A stretch of DNA of 64,000 nucleotides, from positions 267,158 through 331,157 of the forward strand of contig NZ_SADD01000004.1 of assembly GCF_004005565.1 (NCBI RefSeq). The letters run 5' to 3'. The position numbers and the translations under genes were made by a program. The notes under the pieces were generated by a model that was not told the DNA's origin, did no database searches, and saw only the letters and a list, made by a program, of their open reading frames with translations. Shown one piece after another: positions 20,274-28,894 of the stretch (position 1 is the first letter of the stretch; each line of letters opens with the position of its first letter). This DNA is from Lujinxingia sediminis. GTDB lineage: Bacteria; Myxococcota_A; Bradymonadia; Bradymonadales; Bradymonadaceae.

Positions 20274-20756
20274 TCAGGCGACGCCGACGCTGTACACCAC
20301 TGCCGCGAAAATGCCGTAGATGATGTGCAGCATGATCAGAAAGACAGGCATTCCCACCCCGACATTATGACCAAAGAAGCCCGGGGCGCTGAGCACCTCT
20401 CCCGGCCCCATCCGCGGATGCACCGCCGGCAAAATCCCCAGCCCCGCGCCCACCACCACGCCATGGATCGCCCCGAAGAGCGCCCCCCAGGCGGCTGCCG
20501 CCCCGAGCACCCCGACCGCCCCCACAGCCGTCAATAAAAGCGCATAGGTCAGTCCGAAGATCGCCCCCATAAAGAGGTGCACCGAGATCCCGATCAGATA
20601 GACCAGATGGCGGTCGGAATCCGGCACAAAGACCAGCCCGATCGCCCGCACCATATCGGTCGAGAGTCCCATCACCCGCCCGGCGAACATCGCCATCGTC
20701 ATCAGCACCACGCCCACCACCCCGGCAAGTACCGCCTGCGTCCAGATAATCTCCAT
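20274..20756 (-). CDS. Small multi-pass membrane protein of unknown function
   Basis: A 160-residue, very hydrophobic protein with four predicted membrane helices (about 5-28, 48-72, 75-100 and 128-158) rich in Gly and Ala. No cofactor-binding or catalytic motif is visible. AGGAG lies six bases upstream of the ATG. It converges on the LOG gene and diverges from the outer-membrane protein gene. I do not recognise the family. Confidence 0.75.
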   Translation of the reverse strand: MEIIWTQAVLAGVVGVVLMTMAMFAGRVMGLSTDMVRAIGLVFVPDSDRHLVYLIGISVHLFMGAIFGLTYALLLTAVGAVGVLGAAAAWGALFGAIHGVVVGAGLGILPAVHPRMGPGEVLSAPGFFGHNVGVGMPVFLIMLHIIYGIFAAVVYSVGVA

Positions 20757-20859
20757 ACTCGCTCCTGGCCATCACCCTGTGGAGAGCGTCCGCTCCGTGG
20801 TCTTTTTTTGAAGCTAACCACCTCGCTTCGTCCTTCAATTTAGCGGCCCAGCGGCTACC

Positions 20860-20888
20860 TTGACCCCCCTATAGGTGCGTGCTAGCGT
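20860..20888 (+). promoter_or_regulatory. Candidate promoter of the outer-membrane protein gene
   Basis: TTGACC (20860-20865), 17 bp spacer, TAGCGT (20883-20888), about 45 bp before the predicted start codon at 20940. Confidence 0.45.
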
Positions 20889-20939
20889 CCGCCCCCCTTG
20901 GCTGTGGAATTTTTCCCTGTTCGGCTTGATAGGCTCCCT

Positions 20940-22979
20940 ATGAAATGCTCGCATTCGCTCTCTGGTGCATGTTTGATTCTGGCTCTGGCCCTGCCCGCCT
21001 CTCTGGTTGCCCAGGAAGACGCTGCAGGTGAAGCGCCCTCGCAGGCTCCCGCAGCCGAGGACGCTCAGGCCTCTCCACAGGACGACGCTGAGTCGGACGA
21101 GGAGCCCGCAGCCGACGTCGAAGAGACGGACCAAAACGGGGGCGAGCAGTCGCCCACTGGCGAGACTCCCGAGTTGGTGCAGCAGCCCGCTGAGAACAAC
21201 GCCGCTGAGAACAACGCCGCCGAGGACAACGCCGCCGAGGACGAGGAGACGGGAGATGACTGGCCCGACGACGACTTCTCGGACTTCGACGCGATCGCCG
21301 AAGACATCGAGTTTGTACCGGCCGAGGCCATTGATGACGCGATGCTCGATCGCCTCACCCCCCTGGCGAGCTTTCCTTTCGTTGAGGTCTCCGGCCATCT
21401 GCGCACACGCAGCCGCGCACGCGTCGGGTTTGACCTGGGCACCGGCGGCACCTCGGCGGTGCTCCCTCCGCTGGAGTCGGTGAGCCCCTCCGGCGCGCCG
21501 GCCGACCCGGAGGCGCGTAACCTCTGGACCACCGATCTTCGCCTGCGTCTGGCACCGACCTTTCATATCTCCGAGACCCTTCGGGTGCACACCGAGGCGG
21601 ATCTTCTCGACAACATCGCTCTGGGTGCCGACCCTCGCCACAGCTACTTCGTCGAGGGCATGCCTGGAGCCGACGCTCGCCAGCTCGGCGGCTACAGCGG
21701 CGCGCCTTCCCTGCTCACGGTCCGACAGGCTTACGGGGAGGTCGACGCCTTCTTCGGTACGCTCTCGGCCGGCCGTATGCTCAACCACTGGGGCCTGGGC
21801 ATCTTCGCCAACGGCGGCCAGTGCGACGACTGCGACTTCGGCGACGTCGTCGATCGCGTCTCGCTTCGCACCAGCGTCTGGAACTTCAACATCCTGGCCG
21901 CCTACGACTTCGCCGGCGCCGGTCTTACCAGCGACGATCTGGGATTTGCCCACGGCACCCCGCACGAGCTCAGCCGTATCGACGGCACCCACCAGTGGAC
22001 CGCGCAGGTCTGGCGTGCACCGCTCAGCCGCGCCGATCGCGAACGTCAGGCTCACGCCCTCCACACCGCCCGCCGCCCCATCTTCAACGGTGGCCTCTAC
22101 GTCAGCGGTCGCCACAACCGCGGCCAGGCCAACGTCGATGAAAGCGGCCTGAGCACCGCAGCCCCGCCCGAGTTGACCTACCGCGGCCTGGACATCTACT
22201 CGGCCGACCTCTGGGGCCAGATGCTCTGGGAGCCGGCAGACGACCGCCGCATCCGCGTGGAGCTCGAAGCACTGGGTATCTTCGGCAGCATCGACAACAC
22301 CACCTCCGCCGCCGTCGGCTTTGAGCCCGGCCAGACCGGCAGCGTCAACTGCTTCGATGAAGGCGCCTACGAGGCCAACCCGGGTGCCTGCGCCACCGAC
22401 GCCGACGGCAATGTGACCTCCAAATCCGTCTCGCAGTTCGGGCTGGCGCTCGAGTCAGAATTCTACTTCGGCGGACCGGTCACCTTCGGCCTCAACGCCG
22501 GCCTGGCCTCCGGTGGCGAGAGCCCCAACTGGGGTTATGGCGAGAGCGCCGCGAACCGGCTCGACTTTATGCGCTTTAGCCCCGACTACCACCTCGACCT
22601 GATCCTCTTCCGCGAGGTCATCGGCACGGTCACCAACGCCACCTACGCCAACCCCTACGTGGTGGCGACCTTCCTGGACAGCGGGCTGCAGCGCATGGAG
22701 TTTCAACTCGATGCCATCGCCTCGCGCGCACTCAAGGCGGCGGGCACCCCCTCCGGCGAGCCCTGGCTGGGGCTGGAGTTCGACGCTTCACTGCGCTACC
22801 TGGCCACCGACACCTTCCTCGCTGCCATCGACGCCGGGGTGCTCTTCCCCTTCGCCGGACTCGCCGCCGAGGTGGACCGCCCCCGCTTCAACCACTACGG
22901 GGATCTGGGTCCCTTTGGTGAGTCGGTCGATCCCGGCCTGGCCTGGACGCTTCAGGGCCGCCTGATGTGGAAGTTTTAA
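20940..22979 (+). CDS. Predicted outer-membrane beta-barrel protein with acidic N-terminal tail
   Basis: A 679-residue exported protein. The signal peptide (about 1-22) ends at LVAQE. It is followed by a disordered acidic segment (about 23-120) rich in Ala, Glu, Asp and Asn and containing a 5-residue repeat. The rest alternates hydrophobic and polar residues, with many aromatic residues and a C-terminal Phe (RLMWKF), the usual signature of a beta-barrel recognised by BAM. It resembles the deltaproteobacterial/myxobacterial TIGR04551-type proteins, but I cannot confirm that without a search. ATG 20940 was chosen because it starts a clean signal peptide. The function is unknown. Confidence 0.78.
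   Translation: MKCSHSLSGACLILALALPASLVAQEDAAGEAPSQAPAAEDAQASPQDDAESDEEPAADVEETDQNGGEQSPTGETPELVQQPAENNAAENNAAEDNAAEDEETGDDWPDDDFSDFDAIAEDIEFVPAEAIDDAMLDRLTPLASFPFVEVSGHLRTRSRARVGFDLGTGGTSAVLPPLESVSPSGAPADPEARNLWTTDLRLRLAPTFHISETLRVHTEADLLDNIALGADPRHSYFVEGMPGADARQLGGYSGAPSLLTVRQAYGEVDAFFGTLSAGRMLNHWGLGIFANGGQCDDCDFGDVVDRVSLRTSVWNFNILAAYDFAGAGLTSDDLGFAHGTPHELSRIDGTHQWTAQVWRAPLSRADRERQAHALHTARRPIFNGGLYVSGRHNRGQANVDESGLSTAAPPELTYRGLDIYSADLWGQMLWEPADDRRIRVELEALGIFGSIDNTTSAAVGFEPGQTGSVNCFDEGAYEANPGACATDADGNVTSKSVSQFGLALESEFYFGGPVTFGLNAGLASGGESPNWGYGESAANRLDFMRFSPDYHLDLILFREVIGTVTNATYANPYVVATFLDSGLQRMEFQLDAIASRALKAAGTPSGEPWLGLEFDASLRYLATDTFLAAIDAGVLFPFAGLAAEVDRPRFNHYGDLGPFGESVDPGLAWTLQGRLMWKF
21189..21245 (+). 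repeat. 15-bp in-frame tandem repeat
   Basis: Units at 21189, 21204, 21219 and 21234 (last one incomplete) encode AENNA, AENNA, AEDNA and AEDE in the acidic tail of the outer-membrane protein. The first two units are identical at DNA level, a sign of recent slippage. Confidence 0.8.
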
Positions 22980-22994
22980 GTCTAAAGTCCTGCA

Positions 22995-23020
22995 GCGACG
23001 CGCCCCTCCGGGCGCGTCGC
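22995..23020 (+). terminator. Strong GC hairpin after the outer-membrane protein gene
   Basis: GCGACGCGCCC-CTCC-GGGCGCGTCGC is a perfect 11-bp stem with a 4-nt loop, 16 bp after the preceding stop. There is no U-tract, so it may act as an mRNA 3' stabiliser or a Rho-assisted stop rather than an intrinsic terminator. Confidence 0.5.
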
Positions 23021-23044
23021 GCTGCGTTTAAGGCGCCGGCGACG

Positions 23045-23746
23045 GTGCGCCGGGCGGCGTCCATCGTCGCCCTGTGCACAGCGAGCGCGACGCTTTCCGG
23101 CTGCGCCGCGCTTCGCGCGCCGGTTTCCCCTCCGCCAACCGAGACCGTTCACCTCAGCGTGGAACGCGTCACCGACCAGGGGCTTTTTTTGCGCATTGTG
23201 CCGGCCGAGACGCCGGCGCCCGGCGCGCTTCGCCTTGAGCGCGCCTGCGGCCAGAGCGCCGCGACACCTCTCTATGAGCTTCCCCTCGAGGCCTCCCTGC
23301 AAGAGGCCTGGACGCGCGGTGCGCTGGAGCTGCGCGATGCAGATGCCGGCTCCTGTCCGGATTTGCACTACACCCTGACGCTTGCCACAACGAGCGATGG
23401 CCCCTGGGAGCTCGCCACAGCTCTTGAGACGCGCTCCAGAGAGCTACCGCCCCCACCTGCCAACATGATCGCGGAGGCGACGCCTGAGGGCGTAAGGCTG
23501 CGTTGGGAGCCATCTTCGGGGTGGGGCGTACGGCTGATGCGCCGCGCGCTGGCCGGAAGCTCCCCCTCGCCCTGGACGCCTCTGGTCGCTCTGGAGAGCT
23601 CGGCTGCGGGGACCTACCTCGATCGCAGCGCGCGCCCCGGAGAGGCCTACGCCTACATCGCCCAGCACATCGATCCGGCCCCTCCGGCGCCCCACCTCGG
23701 AGCCTTCGGCTCACCGGTCTACATCGCCCTTCCTTCGACGCGCTGA
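23045..23746 (+). CDS. Predicted lipoprotein of unknown function
   Basis: Starting at GTG 23045 gives a 233-residue protein with a textbook lipoprotein signal (RRAASIVALCTASATLSGC, lipid-anchored Cys about residue 20). An in-frame GTG at 22967 also exists but would place the strong hairpin 22995-23020 inside the coding region and bury the signal peptide behind 26 basic residues, so I prefer 23045. The body looks beta-rich, perhaps fibronectin-like (VRLRWEPSSGWGVRLMRR, then AGTYLDRSARPGEAYAYIAQ). No enzyme motif is visible. Confidence 0.7.
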   Translation: MRRAASIVALCTASATLSGCAALRAPVSPPPTETVHLSVERVTDQGLFLRIVPAETPAPGALRLERACGQSAATPLYELPLEASLQEAWTRGALELRDADAGSCPDLHYTLTLATTSDGPWELATALETRSRELPPPPANMIAEATPEGVRLRWEPSSGWGVRLMRRALAGSSPSPWTPLVALESSAAGTYLDRSARPGEAYAYIAQHIDPAPPAPHLGAFGSPVYIALPSTR

Positions 23747-23755
23747 CGGACCGGC

Positions 23756-23784
23756 TTGGCACCCGAGCCCGCCGCACCTATACT
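23756..23784 (+). promoter_or_regulatory. Sigma-70-type promoter of the unknown gene 23877-24815
   Basis: TTGGCA (23756-23761), 17 bp spacer, TATACT (23779-23784). It sits just after the lipoprotein stop, so the next gene has its own promoter. Confidence 0.58.
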
Positions 23785-23876
23785 CGCGCGCAGTCACTCT
23801 ACGACATCTCCCCGGGCCGCCCCTTCACAGCTCTCACGGCCCGATGCTCCTCCGATCTGTGCCCCCCGGCCTCCAG

Positions 23877-24815
23877 ATGACGCGCTTTCGAGAACGCTAC
23901 GAAGAGATCTACACCCTGCTCACCCGTACCGAGTTGCAGCAGGGCTCAGCCGGCCTCGATGCGCTCAGCGCGCTGCCCGACCTCTTCGGCCAGGATGACG
24001 AACTCTGGCTGGGCTTTTACACCGAGGATGGTCTGCGCATCGCGCTGGAGAAGTACGGGTTTATGCGCGACCTGGAGCGCATCGGTTTTCGCGACCGCCG
24101 CCTGGAGCTGCGCACCGACGACCCCGATGAACATCTGCTGCGCATCTGGAGCGACAAGCCCCACTGCGACGCCCCGCTGGTCGAGCTGGTGGTGCGCCGC
24201 GACTTCCTTCAGGCCCCGGGCCTGGGCGATCAGCCCACCACGCACATCCCGGTGCTCAATATCGAGTGGCTGCTCCTGCAGAACCCGGCCACCGACTTCA
24301 GCCCGGAGCGCCCACCCCTTCCCGGCCAACGCTACCCCGGCCTGGGCGTGGGGCCCCAGGTCATGGAGCTTCTCCGAAACGTCTGCCAGCGCCTGGAGCT
24401 CGGCGCCCTGGTCACCGTCCCTTCCTACTTTCACAACGCGATCTTCTACAGCGAGGAGTTTCGCCACTTCGATCCCTACTGGCAGGGCGCCTTTCTGGCC
24501 CTGTGCCGCGATGTGATGCCCCAGGCCGAAGGCTCGGTGGCCGCCTCCTCCTGGGGGCTCTACTGGGAGATGGTCGAGAATAAAAACGCCCCCAAAAAAC
24601 AGCCCTTCGACTGGTTCCAGCAGCTGATGGTCTACCCCATCTCCGAGCGCCTCCGCGCCTACTTTGACACCCGCGACTACCAGCGCGAGGTCCAGCAGGG
24701 CTTAAGCGATCACGACTTTCTGCTGCACACCGAGCCCTTAACGCAAACGCTCGCAGCCCGGGGGATCTCCCCCCTGAACAACGAGCGTATTGACGTCTGG
24801 ATCGACGACGTCTGA
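23877..24815 (+). CDS. Conserved-looking protein of unknown function
   Basis: A 312-residue soluble protein without signal peptide or membrane helix. It has acidic, Leu-rich N-terminal helices, then a Pro-rich centre (LPGQRYPGLGVGPQVMELL) and an aromatic-rich block (VPSYFHNAIFYSEEFRHFDPYWQGAFLAL). The block's His, Tyr, Glu and Asp residues look like a ligand or catalytic site. I do not recognise the family. ATG 23877 is preferred over ATG 23844 because the protein-like composition begins there. Its own promoter lies at 23756-23784. Confidence 0.72.
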   Translation: MTRFRERYEEIYTLLTRTELQQGSAGLDALSALPDLFGQDDELWLGFYTEDGLRIALEKYGFMRDLERIGFRDRRLELRTDDPDEHLLRIWSDKPHCDAPLVELVVRRDFLQAPGLGDQPTTHIPVLNIEWLLLQNPATDFSPERPPLPGQRYPGLGVGPQVMELLRNVCQRLELGALVTVPSYFHNAIFYSEEFRHFDPYWQGAFLALCRDVMPQAEGSVAASSWGLYWEMVENKNAPKKQPFDWFQQLMVYPISERLRAYFDTRDYQREVQQGLSDHDFLLHTEPLTQTLAARGISPLNNERIDVWIDDV

Positions 24816-24833
24816 ACATCTGCACGCGCTGCA

Positions 24834-24859
24834 AGGCCTGCTGCGCCGAGCAGGGCCTC
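24834..24859. other. Hairpin between convergent genes
   Basis: AGGCC-TGCT and AGCA-GGGCCT arms around GCGCCG, with one bulged G, lie between the convergent unknown gene and the phosphate permease gene. It could mark the end of either transcript, but there is no clear T-tract. Confidence 0.3.
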
Positions 24860-24867
24860 GCCACCCC

Positions 24868-26166
24868 TCAGAGCGGGGCGATAAAGGTGGAGTAGGCCGC
24901 CTTTAAGCTCACGTAGATCAGGATCGTGGAGCCCCCGGCAACCGGCAGGGTGTAAACCCACGATTTGACGATATTCCAGATGATCCCCAGGTTGAGCGCC
25001 GTCATCCCTCGCGCAAACCCCACACCGATCACCGCACCCACCACCGTATGCGTCGTCGAGATGGGCAGGCCCAGCCAGCTTCCCATCAGGATGGTCGAGG
25101 CCGCCCCGAACTCTGCGGCAAACCCGCGCGAGGGCGTGATCTCGGTGATCTTGGTGCCGATCGTCTCGATGACCTTGTAGCCGTATGTCGCAAGGCCGAT
25201 CACAATTCCCAGCCCGCCGAGCAGAAGCACCCAGGTCGGAACGGGAACCTTCGCGGTGATCGCACCTTCGTTAAAGGTGCCCACGATCGCGGCCAGGGGA
25301 CCGATGGAGTTGGCCACGTCGTTCGATCCGTGCGCAAAGGCCACAAAACACGCCGTGGCAATCTGCAGATAACGAAAGACCTTCTCCACCCGCGCCACAT
25401 GCAGGTCACGATCATCGCCGGAGGGCTCCTCGATCGTGCGTACAAAGAGCCAGCTCACCAGCGAGCCCACCACTCCGACCAGCGCCGAAAGAAGCCAGAT
25501 CTCGGTGGTGCCAATCCCGTACGACTCCAGATCCACGCCGGGCATGCCCTTGACGAAGATCACAAGTCCCAGCACCAGGAATACCGGGAAGACAAGCACC
25601 GGGCTCCAGCGCTTGACCGCCGCCACCGGGTTTTCCGCATCGAAGATCATCTTTCGTACAAGTGAGAACACCAGGTACGCCAGAATCCCGCCTGTGAGCG
25701 GGCTGACCGCCCAGCTGCTCACGATCTTGGCCAGCGTGCCCCACTGAATGTACGCCGGCCCCACCGCCACAAGCCCAAAGCCCGTGATCGCCCCCACGAT
25801 CGAGTGCGTCGTCGAGACCGGCCAGCCGAGCATCGCCGCCAGGTGCAGCCAGACCGCAGCCGAAATCAGCGCAGCGAGCATCCCCAGCATAAAGAGCGTG
25901 GAGCCCTCGGCCGTGCCGACCACCGCCGCATCGTTAAAGAGCAGCGGATCGATGATGCCGCGACGCATCGTATCGGTGACCGACGCCCCGGCGATAAACG
26001 CCCCCGAAAATTCAAAGATCGCGGCGATGATCACCGCCTCTTTAAACGAGATGGCCTTCGAGCCGACGCTGGTGCCCATGGCATTGGCCGCGTCGTTGGC
26101 GCCGATGCTCCACGCCATATAAAAGCCAAACGCAATGGCCACCCAGAGGATCAGTTCCACACCCAT
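24868..26166 (-). CDS. PiT-family inorganic phosphate permease
   Basis: A 432-residue inner-membrane transporter. The two PD001131-type signatures of the family are visible: GANDAANAMGTSVGS in the first half and GSNDVANSIGPLAA in the second. Each half carries about five membrane helices, and the halves are joined by a hydrophilic loop (about 215-250, FVRTIEEPSGDDRDLHVARVEK). It probably moves phosphate, possibly as a metal-phosphate complex, with H+ or Na+. The DUF47 gene lies directly upstream on the same strand, the standard pit pairing. Confidence 0.94.
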   Translation of the reverse strand: MGVELILWVAIAFGFYMAWSIGANDAANAMGTSVGSKAISFKEAVIIAAIFEFSGAFIAGASVTDTMRRGIIDPLLFNDAAVVGTAEGSTLFMLGMLAALISAAVWLHLAAMLGWPVSTTHSIVGAITGFGLVAVGPAYIQWGTLAKIVSSWAVSPLTGGILAYLVFSLVRKMIFDAENPVAAVKRWSPVLVFPVFLVLGLVIFVKGMPGVDLESYGIGTTEIWLLSALVGVVGSLVSWLFVRTIEEPSGDDRDLHVARVEKVFRYLQIATACFVAFAHGSNDVANSIGPLAAIVGTFNEGAITAKVPVPTWVLLLGGLGIVIGLATYGYKVIETIGTKITEITPSRGFAAEFGAASTILMGSWLGLPISTTHTVVGAVIGVGFARGMTALNLGIIWNIVKSWVYTLPVAGGSTILIYVSLKAAYSTFIAPL

Positions 26167-26240
26167 GGAGTTACGCTCCCGGTACTACGGTTCGCTGATC
26201 ACTGCCTCACCCACCTCATAAGGTAGGAGCAAGGCAGCGG

Positions 26241-26267
26241 GCTGCGCTCCGAAGTTCGGAGCGCAGC
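26241..26267 (-). other. Intercistronic hairpin between the DUF47 and PiT genes
   Basis: GCTGCGCTCCGA-AGT-TCGGAGCGCAGC: a perfect 12-bp stem with a 3-nt loop, 19 bp after the DUF47 stop. There is no T-run on the minus strand, so it looks like a partial stop or an mRNA processing/stability element that could set the ratio of the two proteins. Confidence 0.55.
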
Positions 26268-26285
26268 GGGTTGATTGCTCGGAAC

Positions 26286-26963
26286 TTATTTGGACATGAA
26301 GAGACGCAGGCGGTTGCCCATCTTCTCGGCCGCGTTGGCCATATCGCCCACCTTGTTAAAGATCTTGTTCCAGATCAGCAGGCTGCCCGGCTTAATATCG
26401 TCTTCCATCCCGAAGAGCAGTCGCGCCAGCGCGTCCTGCACCAGGTCGGCCTCATGCTCCAGGCGGTTGAGTTCATCGATCATCAAGAGCACCCGCTCGG
26501 CCTCGGGACCGGTGAAGCTGACATCAGCCAGAACTTCGAGGGCATCGACGATCTCCACGGCCTTATCAACCGTGGTCATCACCCGACGAAGCAGCTTCTT
26601 AAGCTGGGGCACAAGCTCGGGATGCGGCTCCATCTTGCGCAGCGTAAAGAGAATGCCCACATCTTCGGCGTTGTCGGCGATCGCATCGAGCGAGGCCAGC
26701 ACATCGAGCAGATCACGGCGGTCCACGGACATAAAGATCGTCTTGGGCAGGCTGTCGCGAATGCGCGTCTTGACCACATCCACCTCATGCTCAAGGTGGC
26801 TGATGTTCTCGGCGATCGCCTTGACCTTGTCCTGGTCCCCTTCAAAGACCGCGTCGAAGAGCACGGGCACCTCGTCAGCGCACTCCTTGACCTTGTGGGC
26901 CATCTCTCGGATATACGGGAAGGGACTTTTGGCGAAGAGACCGAAGATTGAACGGACCATCAT
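26286..26963 (-). CDS. DUF47/PhoU-like accessory protein of the PiT transporter
   Basis: A 225-residue all-helical cytoplasmic protein of the TIGR00153/DUF47 family, a distant relative of PhoU. It begins FGLFAKSPFPYIREMAHKV and contains repeated acidic, metal-binding helices (HLEHEVDVVKTRI, LNRLEHEADLVQDAL). Such proteins are encoded beside PiT permeases and are thought to regulate phosphate flux. It is first in a two-gene operon with the permease, separated by 119 bp that hold a strong hairpin. Confidence 0.9.
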   Translation of the reverse strand: MMVRSIFGLFAKSPFPYIREMAHKVKECADEVPVLFDAVFEGDQDKVKAIAENISHLEHEVDVVKTRIRDSLPKTIFMSVDRRDLLDVLASLDAIADNAEDVGILFTLRKMEPHPELVPQLKKLLRRVMTTVDKAVEIVDALEVLADVSFTGPEAERVLLMIDELNRLEHEADLVQDALARLLFGMEDDIKPGSLLIWNKIFNKVGDMANAAEKMGNRLRLFMSK

Positions 26964-27113
26964 GGACTACCTGTGGTGGGAAGGGGTCACCGACTAAAAA
27001 CGCTTACGGGCGTTTCACTTGGCGATTCTCTCATCAAACTTCATTTCGCCCCGGGGCGATGCGGCGAAGCATAGAGTGTCGCTATGGACTGTCAACAAGC
27101 TCGTGGATGGATC

Positions 27114-28892
27114 ATGACTCGAAGGATGGATTGTTTCAGCAGCGTCACAATTGGGCTGCTTCTCTGCGGGCTGAGCCTGCCAGCGATAGCGCAGGAAAGC
27201 ACGCCGCAAAATGACGAGCCCGCGGCGCTCGATAACAGCCAGCACCGGGTACGCTCTTCAGCCGGGCTTGTAGCCGCCGACCACCGGCTTGCTTCTGAGG
27301 CCGGCGCGGCCATGCTGGCTGCCGGCGGAAACGCCGCCGACGCCGGCGCCGCGGCCATGCTGGCCGTCGGACTGGTCAATCCCTTTGCCTCCGGCCTCGG
27401 CGGCGGAGGATTTTGCCTCTACCGGGAAGCCGACACTGGCCAGACCACCGTCCTCGACTACCGCGAGCGCGCACCGGCAGCAGCCCACCGCGATATGTAC
27501 CTGGTCGATGGAGAGGCCGACCCTCAACTCGCCCGCCACGGCGGACTGGCAGTCGGCGTGCCCGGCGAAGCCGCAGGCGTCTGGTCGCTGCACGGACGCT
27601 TCGGCCAGCTGGAGTGGGAGCGCGTGGTCGACCCGGCGCTTAACCTCGCCAGGGAGGGCTTCCCGGTGGGAGCAACGCTGGCGCGCCACCTTCAGACCCT
27701 GGCCCCGACGCTCGAAGCGTGGCCCGAGCTCAAAGCCGTCTTCACCCGCGAGGACGGCAACCTCGTCGAAGAGGGCGACATGCTGGTGCGTGAAGATCTT
27801 GCCCGCGCCCTTGAACTTCTGCGCGACGAAGGCGTGCAACCCTTTTACACGGGCGCCATCGCCGAGGCTTCAGTCGAGGCGGTGCAACAGGCCGGCGGCA
27901 TCCTCACCCTCGACGATCTCAAGCGCTACCAGGTCGCCCTCCGCGAGCCGGTCACCGGCACCTACAATGATTTCGAGATCATCTCGATGCCGCCTCCTTC
28001 CTCCGGCGGCATCGCGCTGATCGAGGCCTTTCATATTCTGGAGGGCTTTGAGCTCGAATCTCAGGCCTGGGACGCTCCGGCCATTCACCTGATCGTCGAA
28101 GCGCTCAAACACGCCTTCGCCGACCGCGCCGCCCACCTGGGCGACAGCGACTTTGTCGACGTTCCCGTCGAGCGCCTCATCTCCAAAGCGTACGCCGCCG
28201 AGCTCCGAGAGACCATCGAGCTCAACAGCACCAAACCCATCGACGCCTACGGATCGGCCGCCCCCTCCGACGACCCTCCCGGCACCTCCCACCTGAGCGT
28301 CGTCGACGCCGACGGCAACATGCTCGCCTGCACCACAACCATCAACACCCGCTTTGGGTCGATGGTCTACGATCCGAACTTCGGCCTGATTTTCAACAAC
28401 GAGATGGCCGACTTTAACATCGCCCCCGGCCAGCCCAACCTCTACGGCCTGATGGGCAACGAACAAAACGCGGTGGCCCGCGATAAACGCCCCTTAAGCT
28501 CCATGAGCCCAACGCTTGTGCTCAAAGAGGGCGAACCTTTTATGAGCCTGGGCGGCAGCGGCGGTCCTACGATTATCACCGGGACCTACTTCACCATGGT
28601 CGCCACGATGATCTTCGGCCGCGATCTGCTCGACGCCGTCAGCGGCCCGCGCATGCATCACCAGTGGTTGCCCGAACAGCTCTTTGTCGAGTTCGACAAC
28701 CTCCCCTTTGCCCCGGGACTCGTCGAGCGCGGTCACCAGCTGCAGACCCGTCGCGCCTACAACGCCGTGCAGGCCATCATGCGCCAGCCCGACGGCAGCT
28801 GGACCGCGGTGAGCGACCCGCGTAAAGGCGGCATCCCCGCTGCCCCGGCAACCTCCGAAACCAACGAAAATCATCAGCCCCAGGCGGAGTAA
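27114..28892 (+). CDS. ggt: Gamma-glutamyltransferase, exported
   Basis: A 592-residue periplasmic N-terminal nucleophile hydrolase that cleaves the gamma-glutamyl bond of glutathione and related compounds. The signal peptide (about 1-27) ends at AIAQ. The precursor self-cleaves before the catalytic Thr (about residue 391, GTSHLSVVDADGNM), splitting it into large and small subunits. GLGGGGFCLYRE and PLSSMSPTLVL are family motifs, and the GGSGGPTI oxyanion region is intact. An ATG at 27084 is also possible, but 27114 gives the better signal peptide. The pseudokinase gene follows after 2 bp. Confidence 0.93.
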   Translation: MTRRMDCFSSVTIGLLLCGLSLPAIAQESTPQNDEPAALDNSQHRVRSSAGLVAADHRLASEAGAAMLAAGGNAADAGAAAMLAVGLVNPFASGLGGGGFCLYREADTGQTTVLDYRERAPAAAHRDMYLVDGEADPQLARHGGLAVGVPGEAAGVWSLHGRFGQLEWERVVDPALNLAREGFPVGATLARHLQTLAPTLEAWPELKAVFTREDGNLVEEGDMLVREDLARALELLRDEGVQPFYTGAIAEASVEAVQQAGGILTLDDLKRYQVALREPVTGTYNDFEIISMPPPSSGGIALIEAFHILEGFELESQAWDAPAIHLIVEALKHAFADRAAHLGDSDFVDVPVERLISKAYAAELRETIELNSTKPIDAYGSAAPSDDPPGTSHLSVVDADGNMLACTTTINTRFGSMVYDPNFGLIFNNEMADFNIAPGQPNLYGLMGNEQNAVARDKRPLSSMSPTLVLKEGEPFMSLGGSGGPTIITGTYFTMVATMIFGRDLLDAVSGPRMHHQWLPEQLFVEFDNLPFAPGLVERGHQLQTRRAYNAVQAIMRQPDGSWTAVSDPRKGGIPAAPATSETNENHQPQAE

Positions 28893-28894
28893 TC

